In this document: in pieces, positions 19,043 to 28,317 of the stretch | Layout: every line of letters starts with the position of its first letter | Position numbering within the stretch: the stretch's first letter is position 1 | Assembly: GCF_028898845.1 (NCBI RefSeq) | Contig: NZ_CP118574.1 | Span: 2,604,001-2,668,000, forward strand | DNA: 64,000 nt | Origin: Streptomyces sp. WZ-12 | GTDB lineage: Bacteria; Actinomycetota; Actinomycetes; Streptomycetales; Streptomycetaceae | Direction: 5' to 3' | Notes under the pieces: model-generated | What the model was told of the DNA's origin: nothing | The model's database searches: none | What the model saw: the letters and a program-made list of their open reading frames with translations, nothing else | Program-made: the position numbers and the translations under genes

Positions 19043-19885
19043 TCAGTGCAGCGGGGAGAGCGTGACGTCGATGACCTCGGCGTTGACGTCGGGCGGCAGG
19101 GCGCGGCCGCCCGGCGGGCCGGGCCGGCGCGGCAGCGGTGCGGGGACGGTGTCGCTCAGTATCCAGTCGTGCAGCTCGCGCAGTTCCCGGCAGGGTTCGA
19201 TGCCGAGCTCCTTGACCAGGAGGCGGTAGCCGTCCCGATAGACAGCCAGCGCCGTCAGTCGGTCGCCGGACCGGCTGAGCGCCAACATCAGCAGGAGCCG
19301 CAGGCGTTCGTGGTGCGGATGGGCCTCGACCAGGCGCTGCAGGTCGGGCAGGAGCTCACGGTGCCGGCCGGCCTCCAGGAGCACCTCGAAGTAGTTCTCG
19401 GACAGCAGCAGCCGCAGCTCCTCCAGACATCGGATCTCCGCCGCCATGGCGACCGTGCCCATGAGGGCGGACAGCGGCCGGCCCTGCCACAGCCCCAGCG
19501 CCTCGGCGAACATCGTGCCCGCGCGCTCGCAATCCTGGGCGCGCCAGGCGGCGTTGCCGTACCGCATGAGCCGCTGGCAGCGCCGGAGGTCGATCTCGTC
19601 CTCGTCGGCGGCGAGGAGGTAGCCCTTGCCGACGGTCTGCAGCCGCGGCTCGGGCTCGGCCGACGCCAGCGTGCGGCGCAGGCGTCCCACATACAACTGG
19701 ATGTTCTTCACTGCGGACACCGGCGGATGCGCGCCCCACAAGGCGTCGCTGATTTCCGTCACCGTCACCTGTCGGTTGGCGTGCAGTAAGAGATACGCAA
19801 GGAGGATCTGTTGCTTGGTGCTGCCGAGGGGAAGTCGAGCGCTGTTCTGGGACATGGTCAAGGGCCCCAAGACAGTAAACTCCAT
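19043..19885 (-). CDS. SARP family pathway activator, TTA-containing
   Basis: The 280-residue protein has the SARP layout. Residues 1-95 form an OmpR-like winged helix (FTVLGPLTM, TKQQILLAYLLLHANRQV, ISDALWGAHPP, IQLYVGRLRRTL). Residues 100-250 form the bacterial transcriptional activator domain (GLWQGRPLSAL, HERLRLLLMLALSRSGDRLTALAVYRDGYRLLVKELGIEP is its typical end). Codon 33 is TTA (19787-19789), so translation should depend on the bldA tRNA and be delayed in development. GGAGAG lies 6 nt before the ATG at 19885. The likely target is the heptamer array before the radical SAM gene; other targets are not visible. Confidence 0.93.
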   Translation of the reverse strand: MEFTVLGPLTMSQNSARLPLGSTKQQILLAYLLLHANRQVTVTEISDALWGAHPPVSAVKNIQLYVGRLRRTLASAEPEPRLQTVGKGYLLAADEDEIDLRRCQRLMRYGNAAWRAQDCERAGTMFAEALGLWQGRPLSALMGTVAMAAEIRCLEELRLLLSENYFEVLLEAGRHRELLPDLQRLVEAHPHHERLRLLLMLALSRSGDRLTALAVYRDGYRLLVKELGIEPCRELRELHDWILSDTVPAPLPRRPGPPGGRALPPDVNAEVIDVTLSPLH

Positions 19886-20632
19886 CGTCGCTCTCCAGAG
19901 ATGTTCTTAATGGCCGACGTCGATCCTGGGACCCTGAGCGGTTCCCGTTGCGCGGGACAAGAGTCGAATGCCGGAGCGGTGCCCTGGCGGATTGCCCACG
20001 CCGTCTGCGGCCGGCATGGAGTGAGAGCTCGAAATGGCGGGTGGGGGGCGGAAGTTGACGTGCGGCACCGCCGACTCCGGGTCAACTATGTGTACCAGCC
20101 ACCCACGAAAGTGCGGGGGGAATGCCGTGCGGTTCACGCCAGATCGGTCGGCACCACCGCACATGCCGTTCCACGCCCCGCCCGGAGTCCGGGCGAAAAC
20201 TATGTGCCACGGAGGCGAATCCGGGCGCGAACGTTACGCCGTTGCCACCGGCAAGCCGGCGGGGATTCCCGGGCTTCGGACCACCGAAACCAGCGTTTCG
20301 CAAAGGAATCGCAACTGCATATGTCTGGCAGTAAGAGGTGAAGGATTGGCAGAAAGTGACTCCTGAGGCCCCGGTGGCCGGAAGTCGGCCTCCAGATCCG
20401 GCCTCGTGATCGTTACGGTGATACCTGGACGGCCCGGAGAAAGCGCGTCATGACGGGGCGCGCGGAGCTGCCTCCCCTCCCCCGGGGCGCCGCGCCCTCC
20501 CCTCCCCCTTCACCTCGGAACCCGGTCTGCGGCGAAGGGAAACGACCGCGCTCGGGCCCGCGTCAAGGAATCCCCCCAACCCCGCGACGAGCCGTGCCGT
20601 GCCGGGACGCAGGACGGACGTGAAGGACTCAA
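19886..20632. other. 747-bp regulatory region between SARP and ABC exporter genes
   Basis: No gene is supported here. It is a divergent promoter region. A segment TCCGGG-n-AACTATGTG recurs at 20076-20092 and 20188-20206 (112 bp apart). GTTGAC (20054-20059) and GTCAAC (20081-20086) form an inverted pair around the first copy, and a 7-bp palindrome (GCCCGGA-G-TCCGGGC, 20180-20194) overlaps the second. These may be operator sites for SARP expression. Confidence 0.45.
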
Positions 20633-23600
20633 GTGGACCGCCAAGCTGCCCGCATGCCCCGCGGCTGGATCCGGAGGCTGTTCCGATACTGCCGCCGGCA
20701 CCCGCTCGCCCTGACCACCGTCGTGCTCGGCACCCTCGCCGGTACGGCCGCCACCGCCGCCGTCCCCCTGATCACCCGGGCCGTCGTGGACGACGTGATC
20801 GGCCACCGCCACCGCCCGCTCGCCTCGCTGCTCGGCGCGATGGCCGCGGTCGCCGTGGTCGGCTTCCTCGCCTCCTACGCGCGGCGCCGCGCGGCCGGCC
20901 GGCTCTCCCTGGAGGTGCTGCACGACCTGCGGGCCGACGTGTTCCACGCCGTCGTGCACGCCGATGCACGGGCCCAAGACCGGCTGGGCAAGGGACAGTT
21001 GATCAGTCGGATGACCTCCGACGCGGCCACCGTGCAGAAGCTGCTGGCCGACCTGCCGGTCATGGGCGGCGCGGCGCTGCTGTTCGTGTGCGCGCTCACC
21101 GTGATGGTCGTGCTCTCGCCCTCGCTCACGCTCGTCGCCGTCGCCGTCGGCCTGGCGGTGTGGTGGGTCGCCAGCCGGGCCTACACCCGCGTCTCGGCGG
21201 CGGCCTGGCACGCCCAGGAGGAGGCCGGCTCGGTCGCCACGGTGGTCACCGGGGCGGTGGACGGCGTCCGCGTCGTCAAGAGCTTCGGCCAGGAGGACCA
21301 GGAGGAGCGCAAGTTGCGGACCGCGGCCCGCAACCTGTTCGCCTCCCGGGTGCGGTCGGTGCGGCTGCGCAGCCACTACGGGCCCCTCATGGGGATGCTG
21401 TCGGCGCTGGGGCAGGTCGGCATCATGGTGGTCGGCGGCTGGTTGGCCATCAGCGGCGCCATCTCGCTGGGCACCTTCCTCGCGTTCTCGGCGTATCTGG
21501 CCCAGTTGATGGAGCCGACCATGCTGCTGTCCGCCATGGTGACCGAGGCCCAGCAGACCCGGGCCAGCGCCCAGCGGATGTTCGAGGTCATCGACGGCGA
21601 CGCCCCGGACCGGCCCGCCTCCCGGGACGCCGAGGCCCCGCGGGCGCAGGGTGCCACCCCGCTGCCGGACGGCCCGGTCGCCCTCGAACTGGACGGCGTG
21701 TCCTTCGGGCACGACGACGGCCAGCCCCTCCTGCGGGACCTCTCCCTCACGGTCGCCCCCGGCGAGACCCTCGCCCTCGTCGGGCCGGCCGGATCCGGCA
21801 AGTCCACCCTCGCCGCCCTGCTCACCGGCTTCTACCGACCCACCGGCGGCCGGATCCGCGTCGGCGGCCAGGACATCCGCCAGCTCCCCCTGGATTCCCT
21901 GCGATCCGTCATCGCCGTCGCGCTCCAGGACGACTTCCTCTTCCGCGGCACCGTCCGCGACAACCTCACTTACGGCCGCCCCGACGCCACCGACGCCCAG
22001 GTCGTCGCCGCGGCCCGGGCCGCCGAGGCGCACGCCTTCATCGGCGCCCTGCCGCAGGGGTACGACACCGAGCTCGGCGAGCGCGGGCACACCCTGTCCG
22101 GCGGCCAGCGGCAGCGCCTGGCCCTCGCCCGGGCCCTGCTCCGCGACGCCCCGGTGGTCGTGCTCGACGACCTGGCCAGCGCCGTCGACGCCGAGACCGC
22201 CGCCGCCATCGACCGCAACCTCCAGGAGGCGTTGCGCGGGCGGACCGCGCTGATCCTCGCGTACCGGGAGTCCACCCTGGCGCTCGCCGACCGGGTCGCG
22301 CTCCTGGACGAGGGACGGATCGTCGCCACCGGAACCCACGCGGAGCTCACGGAACACCACCCCCGCTACCGCGCCCTGGTGGCCACCACGGCCCCGCTCG
22401 CCACCACCGCCCCGCCCGACCACGACGTCCCGCCACCCCTCACCGCCGTCACCCCCGGCCCCTGGGGAAGGCGCATCGAAGCGGCGGACGCCCGGCAGAA
22501 CCCCGATGTGGCCGCGCTGCCCGCCGCCACCGACACCCCCGGCATCGACGAACGGGCCGCCCGCCGGGTCGCCCCCGACTTCGGTCTGGTCCACCTACTC
22601 CGCCCGCTGGCCGGCCCGTTGGCGCTCTCCCTCGCCCTGGTCGTCGCCAGCGCGGCCGGCATCCTCACCCTCCCCGTCCTCATCCGCACCGGCATCGACC
22701 AGGGCATCGCCCGGTCCGACCTGTCCGCGCTGACCGCCGCCTCCCTGGCCGGCCTGGCCGTCGTCCTGGTCACCTGGGGCGTCAACGTGGCCAAGGACCG
22801 GGTCAGCGGACGCACCGCCGAACGGCTCCTCTACACGCTCCGGGTGAAGGCGTTCGCCCACCTCCAGCGGCTGCCGTCGGACTACTACGCGCGGCAGGGC
22901 GCCGGCCGCATCATCACCCGGCTGACCGCCGACATGGAGAAGCTGTCGGCGTTCCTCCAAACCGACCTCACCACCGGCCTGTTCAGCCTGCTCTCCCTGG
23001 TCACCGTGGCGGTGGTGCTGCTGGTCATCAACGTCCCGCTCGCCCTCGCCGTGCTGGCGCTGCAACCGGCCCTGATCCTGGCCACGTTGGTATACCGCGC
23101 CAAGTCCACCCCGGTCTACCTGCGGGCGCGGGAGCGGGCCGGCGCGCTGGTGACCACGCTGGAGGAGACCGTTGCCGGGCTGCGGACGGTCCAGTCCTAC
23201 CGCCACGAGCGCCGCAGCGAGCGGGAGTTCGCGGCCCGCAGCCAGGACTTCACCGCCGCCCAGTTCCGCACCCAGGTCCAGCTCGCCGGGTACTTCTCGT
23301 TCGTCCAACTGCTCGCGGACCTGAGCACGTTGCTGGTGCTGGCGCTCGGGGCGAGCTGGGTCACCGGCGGCGCGGTGAGCGCCGGTGTGCTCGCCGCCTT
23401 CCTCCTCTACATCGAGCTGTTCTTCTCCCCCGTCCAGGAGCTCTCGCAGGCGTTCGACAGCTACCAGCAGGCGTCCGCCGGTCTGCACCGGGTGCGGGAG
23501 TTGCTGCGGGAGCCGGCACCCCGGCCCCGCCCGGCCGCCGAACTCCGGCCGCTACCAGCCCGTTTGGACGGCCCGGTCACCCTGGCCGGGGTGTCCTTCA

Positions 23601-24355
23601 CCTACCCGACCACCGCCCACGAGGCGCTCTCGGGCATCGACCTCGTCCTCCCGCCCGGCCGGACCACCGCGCTCGTCGGCCGGACCGGCGCCGGCAAATC
23701 CACCGTCGTCAAGCTGCTGTCCGGACTGCACGAGCCGACCGCCGGCGCCCTCCGGATCGGCGGCGCGGACCTGCGCGACTACGACCCGGTCGGCTATCGC
23801 CGGCGGCTCGGCATCGTGCCCCAGGAGGCGTACCTCTTCGCCGGCACCGTCCGCGACAACATCGCCTACGGGCGGCCGGACGCCGAGGACATCGCCGTCG
23901 AGCGCGCGGCCCGGGCGGTCGGCGCCCACGACATGATCGCCGGGCTCGACCACGGCTACCACCACGCCGTGGGGGACGGCGGTCACCGCCTCTCGGCGGG
24001 GCAACGGCAGCTCGTCGCCCTGGCCCGGGCCCAGTTGGTGGACCCGGACATCCTGATCATGGACGAGGCCACGGCGGCGCTCGACCCGGTTGCCGAGGCC
24101 GCGGTGGACCGCGCCCGCCGGCTGCTCTCCCGGCACCGCACGACCGTGGTGGTCACCCACCGGCTGCACATCGCGGCCCGGGCCGACTTCGTGGTGGTGC
24201 TGGATGACGGACGGGTGGCCCAGTCCGGAACCCATGCGGAACTGCTGGCCGCGGGCGGGCGCTACGCCGATCTGTGGAGCGCCTCGGCCTCCGCGGAACG
24301 CCCTTCGGAACCCGCGGTGCCACCGCTGGCCGATTCGGCCCGCGCCGGGACGTAG
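20633..24355 (+). CDS. Fused two-half ABC exporter (TMD-NBD-TMD-NBD)
   Basis: The 1240-residue protein contains two complete half-transporters: TMD1 about 25-310, NBD1 about 345-580, TMD2 about 645-940, NBD2 about 975-1215. NBD1 has Walker A GPAGSGKST and LSGGQRQRL, but the catalytic Glu is Asp (VVLDDLASAVD) and the switch His is Tyr (LAYREST). NBD2 has GRTGAGKST, IMDEATAALD and VVTHRLH with a normal Glu and His. So one ATP site is degenerate, as in heterodimeric exporters. The GTG at 20633 has AAGGA upstream. As last gene of the cluster it probably exports the product and may give self-resistance. Confidence 0.9.
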   Translation: MDRQAARMPRGWIRRLFRYCRRHPLALTTVVLGTLAGTAATAAVPLITRAVVDDVIGHRHRPLASLLGAMAAVAVVGFLASYARRRAAGRLSLEVLHDLRADVFHAVVHADARAQDRLGKGQLISRMTSDAATVQKLLADLPVMGGAALLFVCALTVMVVLSPSLTLVAVAVGLAVWWVASRAYTRVSAAAWHAQEEAGSVATVVTGAVDGVRVVKSFGQEDQEERKLRTAARNLFASRVRSVRLRSHYGPLMGMLSALGQVGIMVVGGWLAISGAISLGTFLAFSAYLAQLMEPTMLLSAMVTEAQQTRASAQRMFEVIDGDAPDRPASRDAEAPRAQGATPLPDGPVALELDGVSFGHDDGQPLLRDLSLTVAPGETLALVGPAGSGKSTLAALLTGFYRPTGGRIRVGGQDIRQLPLDSLRSVIAVALQDDFLFRGTVRDNLTYGRPDATDAQVVAAARAAEAHAFIGALPQGYDTELGERGHTLSGGQRQRLALARALLRDAPVVVLDDLASAVDAETAAAIDRNLQEALRGRTALILAYRESTLALADRVALLDEGRIVATGTHAELTEHHPRYRALVATTAPLATTAPPDHDVPPPLTAVTPGPWGRRIEAADARQNPDVAALPAATDTPGIDERAARRVAPDFGLVHLLRPLAGPLALSLALVVASAAGILTLPVLIRTGIDQGIARSDLSALTAASLAGLAVVLVTWGVNVAKDRVSGRTAERLLYTLRVKAFAHLQRLPSDYYARQGAGRIITRLTADMEKLSAFLQTDLTTGLFSLLSLVTVAVVLLVINVPLALAVLALQPALILATLVYRAKSTPVYLRARERAGALVTTLEETVAGLRTVQSYRHERRSEREFAARSQDFTAAQFRTQVQLAGYFSFVQLLADLSTLLVLALGASWVTGGAVSAGVLAAFLLYIELFFSPVQELSQAFDSYQQASAGLHRVRELLREPAPRPRPAAELRPLPARLDGPVTLAGVSFTYPTTAHEALSGIDLVLPPGRTTALVGRTGAGKSTVVKLLSGLHEPTAGALRIGGADLRDYDPVGYRRRLGIVPQEAYLFAGTVRDNIAYGRPDAEDIAVERAARAVGAHDMIAGLDHGYHHAVGDGGHRLSAGQRQLVALARAQLVDPDILIMDEATAALDPVAEAAVDRARRLLSRHRTTVVVTHRLHIAARADFVVVLDDGRVAQSGTHAELLAAGGRYADLWSASASAERPSEPAVPPLADSARAGT

Positions 24356-24703
24356 TGCGCCGGGGCGCAGAGAGGGGAAAACCGAAGGGAGCCCGCGCCC
24401 GTGCAGTGCGCACCATCGTCAATCGGTATGATCCGAAAGGCAGTTGGGCGTACTGTTCGGGCGGGCGGTTCGCTCCCGCCGGTGAATTCCCGAACCAGAT
24501 TTCTGTATTGCTCCGGCGTAACGCCTCTGCCAGCTTGTATATGCCCGCGGACAAGGGGTTGCGGGCCGTCGAGTAGCCGCGGACGGAATCGTCACCGTAC
24601 CGGATGAATTCCTTCGCGCCACTTTTCCCTTCGGGTGTGCCGCAGTTCTGCATTCCCCGTCGGAACGCCCCCGCGCCGCGCGGGAATTCCGGTGGGAGGT
24701 CCG
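24356..24703. other. Spacer between the ABC exporter and SulP genes
   Basis: About 350 bp, lower in GC than its surroundings. A GGCGGG...CCCGCC hairpin near 24460-24481 may terminate the exporter transcript. No convincing gene; the region probably marks the right border of the cluster. Confidence 0.4.
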
Positions 24704-26545
24704 GTGCGCGCACCCAGAAGGGCCTTCCGGCAGAAGGGCGGAAAGGCCGTGCAGGGTCGGGGTTGTAGAGGTTTCAGCGGCGCCCGGGGAAGTCGGGGGC
24801 GTCGGCTCGTGCGGTTGCTACCGGGGCGGGCCGATCTCGCGGCGGTGCGCCGGGCGCCGCGCAAGGACCTGTTCGCCGGGCTGACGGTGGCGGTGGCCGC
24901 GCTGCCGCTCTCCATCGGGTTCGGCGTGGCGACCGGGTTGGGTGCCCGCGCGGGGCTGGTCACCGCCGTGCTCGCCGGCGGGCTGGTGGCGGTGCTGGGC
25001 GGCGCCCGGTTGCAGATCACCGGGCCGAGCGGGGTGGTCGCCGTGGTGCTCGCGCCGATCGCGCAGGCGCACGGGGCGGCGGGGGTGCTCACCACCGGGC
25101 TGTTGGCCGGAGTCGTGCTGCTCGGCCTGGCGTTGACGCGCGCCAGCCGGTACGCGCGCTGGGTTCCGGCCCCGGTCGTGAAGGGCTTCGTGCTCGGCGC
25201 CGCCGTGGTGATCGTCGCGCAGCAGATCCCGCCGGCGCTGGGGAGGACGGTGCCGCACGGGGAGGCGGTCGCGGCCGCCGCGGCGCGGGCGGCGGCCGGT
25301 TTCGTCGCCGAACCGCACTGGCCGGCCCTGCTCACCGCCCTGGCGACCGCGGCCGTCAGCCTGGTCGGGGCGCGGCTGCGGCCGGCCGCGCCCTTCCCGC
25401 TGCTGGCCATCGCCGCGGCCACCGTCGTCGCCGGGGTCGCGCACCTGCCGCTGGCCCGGATCGGACACCTCCCGACCGGGCTGCCCGCGCCGTCCGGCGG
25501 CTTCCTGCTGCCGTCCGAGGTGCCCGCGCTGCTGCCCGCCGCCGTGACGCTCGCGGCGCTGGTCGCCCTGGAGTCGCTGATGACCGCCGCCGCGGCGGAC
25601 GCGCTGAGCGGCGCCGAACGGCACGACGGCCAGCGGGTGTTGTTCGGGCAGGGCATCGCCAACCTGGTGGTGCCGTTCTTCGGCGGGGTGGCGGCCACCG
25701 GCACCATGTGCCGCACCGCCATCAACGTGCGGTCCGGTGCCGCGTCCCAACTGGCCGCGCTGACCAATGCGGCCGCGCTCGCCCTGGTGGTGTGGAGCGC
25801 GGCGCCGCTGGTGTCCACGGTGCCGTTGGCGGCGTTGGCGGGGGTACTGATCGCCACCGCGCTGCGGATGATCGACCTCGCCGCGCTGCGCGCGCTGGGC
25901 CGGGTCGGCCGGGGCCAGGCCGCGATCGCCGCGCTCACCGGGGCGCTCACCCTGGCCGTCAACCTGGTCACCGCGGTGGTGACCGGGATCGTGCTGGCCA
26001 TGGTGCTGGCGCTGCGCACGGTGGCCGCGACGGCGCGCGTCGAGCATGTGTGGATTCCCGCGTGGGTCCCCGTGCAGGGCGCCCCGCCGCTCGCCGGGCG
26101 ACCGCCGTCGCCGCAGGCACCGGGCGCGCCGGACCTGCCGGTCCCAACGGCCCTGCCGGGCCCGCCGGATGAGCAGATCTCGGTCCACCGCTTCACCGGC
26201 CCGCTGCTGTTCACCACCGCCGACCGGGTCCTGCGGACGGTGCTCGCGTCGCGGGCCCGGGTGGTGGTGCTCGACCTGGAGCGGGTGACCGGCCTCGACA
26301 GCACGGCGATGCTCACCCTGGCCGAGGTCATCGACCACCATGTCCGGCGCGGTGCCGTGATCCATCTCTCCGGGGTCCGCGACACCCACCGGCTCCACCT
26401 CGACGCCCTCGGCGTACTGGCCAAACTGCCCGCGCCGGGCGCCCTGTTCGAGACCGTCGACGAGGCCGTCGCACACGCCCACCAGCGGAACCGCCCCCTC
26501 CCCGCCACCCCGCCGGAGGAGCCGCTGCCGCACCCGCGGAACTGA
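24704..26545 (+). CDS. SulP family anion transporter with STAS domain
   Basis: The 613-residue membrane protein has a SulP core of 10-14 helices (DLFAGLTVAVAALPLSIGFG, ITGPSGVVAVVLAPI, GQGIANLVVPFFGGVAATGTMCRTAINVRSGA in pieces). A C-terminal STAS domain (about residues 490-590) contains VVVLDLERVTGLDSTAMLTL. It probably carries sulfate, bicarbonate or dicarboxylate across the plasma membrane; the substrate cannot be read from sequence. The start is uncertain. I chose GTG at 24704 because GGGAGG lies 4 nt upstream; GTG at 24749 or 24809 would remove a basic N-terminal tail. Confidence 0.85.
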   Translation: MRAPRRAFRQKGGKAVQGRGCRGFSGARGSRGRRLVRLLPGRADLAAVRRAPRKDLFAGLTVAVAALPLSIGFGVATGLGARAGLVTAVLAGGLVAVLGGARLQITGPSGVVAVVLAPIAQAHGAAGVLTTGLLAGVVLLGLALTRASRYARWVPAPVVKGFVLGAAVVIVAQQIPPALGRTVPHGEAVAAAAARAAAGFVAEPHWPALLTALATAAVSLVGARLRPAAPFPLLAIAAATVVAGVAHLPLARIGHLPTGLPAPSGGFLLPSEVPALLPAAVTLAALVALESLMTAAAADALSGAERHDGQRVLFGQGIANLVVPFFGGVAATGTMCRTAINVRSGAASQLAALTNAAALALVVWSAAPLVSTVPLAALAGVLIATALRMIDLAALRALGRVGRGQAAIAALTGALTLAVNLVTAVVTGIVLAMVLALRTVAATARVEHVWIPAWVPVQGAPPLAGRPPSPQAPGAPDLPVPTALPGPPDEQISVHRFTGPLLFTTADRVLRTVLASRARVVVLDLERVTGLDSTAMLTLAEVIDHHVRRGAVIHLSGVRDTHRLHLDALGVLAKLPAPGALFETVDEAVAHAHQRNRPLPATPPEEPLPHPRN

Positions 26546-26576
26546 CCGGGCGGGGCCGCGGCCCGGGGCGACCGCC

Positions 26577-28313
26577 TCAACGGGCCGCGGCCGCCCCCGC
26601 ACCGTCCTCGGCCTCGGCCCGCGCGTCGTCCCTGGCCAACTCGACGTGGATCAGCAGGTCTCCCGAACCACCGCCGCGCAGATGCCGGACGCCGTACCCG
26701 GCCAGCCGCAGCGTCTGCCCCGGGCGCAGCCCCGCGGGGACCCGGACCGACCGCACGCCGTCGAGCGTGACCACCTCGACGGTGCCGCCCGCGCGCGCCA
26801 GGGAGCGCGGAATGCTCCGGGTCTGGTGCAGGTCGTCGCCGTGCCGCTGCAGCTCCGGGTGCGGCAGCTCCACCACGTTGACGTACAGGTCGGCCCGCGG
26901 GCCGCCGCCCGGTCCGACCTCGCCCTCGCCGGCGAGTTGGATGCGGGTGCCGTGGTCGACGCCCGCGGGCACCCGCACGCTGAGGGTGCGCCGGACCCGC
27001 ACCCGCCCCTCGCCCGCACAGTCGGGGCACGGTGACGGGATGCGCACCCCGCTGCCGTCGCAGTGGGGACACGGGGCGGTCGACTCCCCCTCGCGCACCC
27101 GGCCGTGGGTGCCGGCGCCGGCGCAGAGGCGGCAGACGTGCACGGGTGCGTCGGCGGCGGCACCGCGGCCCGCGCAGCCCGCACAGAGCGCGGCGCTGTC
27201 GAAGGCGAGTTCCGCGACCGTGCCGAGGGCCGTCTCGACCAGCGGCAGTTCCACGCTGACCAGCGCGTCCTCGCCGCGCCGGGCGAGCGGCCTGCGCGCC
27301 AGAGAGGGCTCCGGCTCGACACCGTTCCAGGCGTCCTTGAGGCGGGCGAACAGCCCCTGTTCGGCGGGCGTTTCCGGCCGCGGGGCGGCCGCGCCGGCGT
27401 CTGCGGACGCCGCCTCCTCCGCCGGCCGGTCCTCGGGCCACGACCCGACCGGCTCCGGCGTCGGCCACCCACCGGGCTGCCCCGCCGCGGGCCCCGCCTC
27501 GCCCGACGCCCCGTCAACCGACCCCGCTGACACCCCCGTCGGCGCCCCGGCCGCCCGGGCCGCCCGGGCCGCCCGGGCCAGCATCACCCGCCCCTCCAAC
27601 TCCATCCACATCTGCGGTCGTTGTCGCGCCCCGCTGCGGTGCAGATGCTCGTACGCGTAGTCGTAGAGCTCGTTGACGGTGATGCGGCCGTCCCGGTCGG
27701 CGTCCGCGGCACCGGTGCGCAGGCCCTCGATCAGGGCGCCGGTGAAGCGGGACGGCTGCGGCGCGGTGGCCTGGAGCTGGTCGCCCTCCCAGGCGTACTC
27801 GGTCCGGCTGGTCGCGGTGAGGACGGCCCGGCCGTGGCCGGCCAGCTCCTCCTTCACGTGCACATGGTCGTCGCCCTTGGTGCCGGGGAAGAACGCGCCG
27901 CTGTAGCAGCAGTCCAGCAGCACGACGATGGTGCGGGCCCGGCAGCGGGCCATCTGGTCGTGCAGGAAGGCGGCCGGCACCGCGGTGGACGCCGGCAGGT
28001 CCTTGTCGGTGTCCCGGGCCGCGAAGTGCAGATGGCCCTCGTCGTCCTTGATGCCGTGGCAGGACAGGTGGAGCAGCAGCAGGTCCTCCCGGCCGCGCTG
28101 TCGGAAGAACCGCTCCAGGGCGCGCTTGACCTCGTACGACGTGGCGTCCACGTGCTGTTGGACGCGGAAGTCGCCGATGGCGGGGTCGCCGAGGACGGCG
28201 GCCAGGCCCTCGCAGTCCTGGCGCGGCGAGCGCAGCGGCCGCAGCTCCGGGTTGTCGTACTGGCCGGTGGCGATCAGCAGGGCGTCCCGGCGACCGGCGG
28301 GCGAACCGGGCAC
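26577..28313 (-). CDS. EACC1-associated caspase fused to DnaJ zinc-finger/C-terminal domains
   Basis: The 578-residue protein begins with a caspase-like C14 domain. The catalytic His is in LHLSCHGIKD (His86) and the catalytic Cys in LLDCCYSGAFF (Cys136). An EF-hand-like DADRDGRITVNELYDYAYEHL follows, typical of EACC1-linked caspases. After a Pro/Ala-rich linker (about 245-340) come four CxxCxGxG zinc repeats (CAGCAGRG, CRLCAGAG, CPHCDGSG, CPDCAGEG; about 376-436) and a DnaJ C-terminal substrate-binding domain (VRVPAGVDHGTRIQLAGEGE, then GDLLIHVEL). No J domain or HPD motif exists, so it should not recruit DnaK. It starts 4 bp after the EACC1 gene and probably acts as a protease triggered by misfolded or foreign protein. 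Confidence 0.85.
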   Translation of the reverse strand: MPGSPAGRRDALLIATGQYDNPELRPLRSPRQDCEGLAAVLGDPAIGDFRVQQHVDATSYEVKRALERFFRQRGREDLLLLHLSCHGIKDDEGHLHFAARDTDKDLPASTAVPAAFLHDQMARCRARTIVVLLDCCYSGAFFPGTKGDDHVHVKEELAGHGRAVLTATSRTEYAWEGDQLQATAPQPSRFTGALIEGLRTGAADADRDGRITVNELYDYAYEHLHRSGARQRPQMWMELEGRVMLARAARAARAAGAPTGVSAGSVDGASGEAGPAAGQPGGWPTPEPVGSWPEDRPAEEAASADAGAAAPRPETPAEQGLFARLKDAWNGVEPEPSLARRPLARRGEDALVSVELPLVETALGTVAELAFDSAALCAGCAGRGAAADAPVHVCRLCAGAGTHGRVREGESTAPCPHCDGSGVRIPSPCPDCAGEGRVRVRRTLSVRVPAGVDHGTRIQLAGEGEVGPGGGPRADLYVNVVELPHPELQRHGDDLHQTRSIPRSLARAGGTVEVVTLDGVRSVRVPAGLRPGQTLRLAGYGVRHLRGGGSGDLLIHVELARDDARAEAEDGAGAAAAR

Positions 28314-28317
28314 CGGC

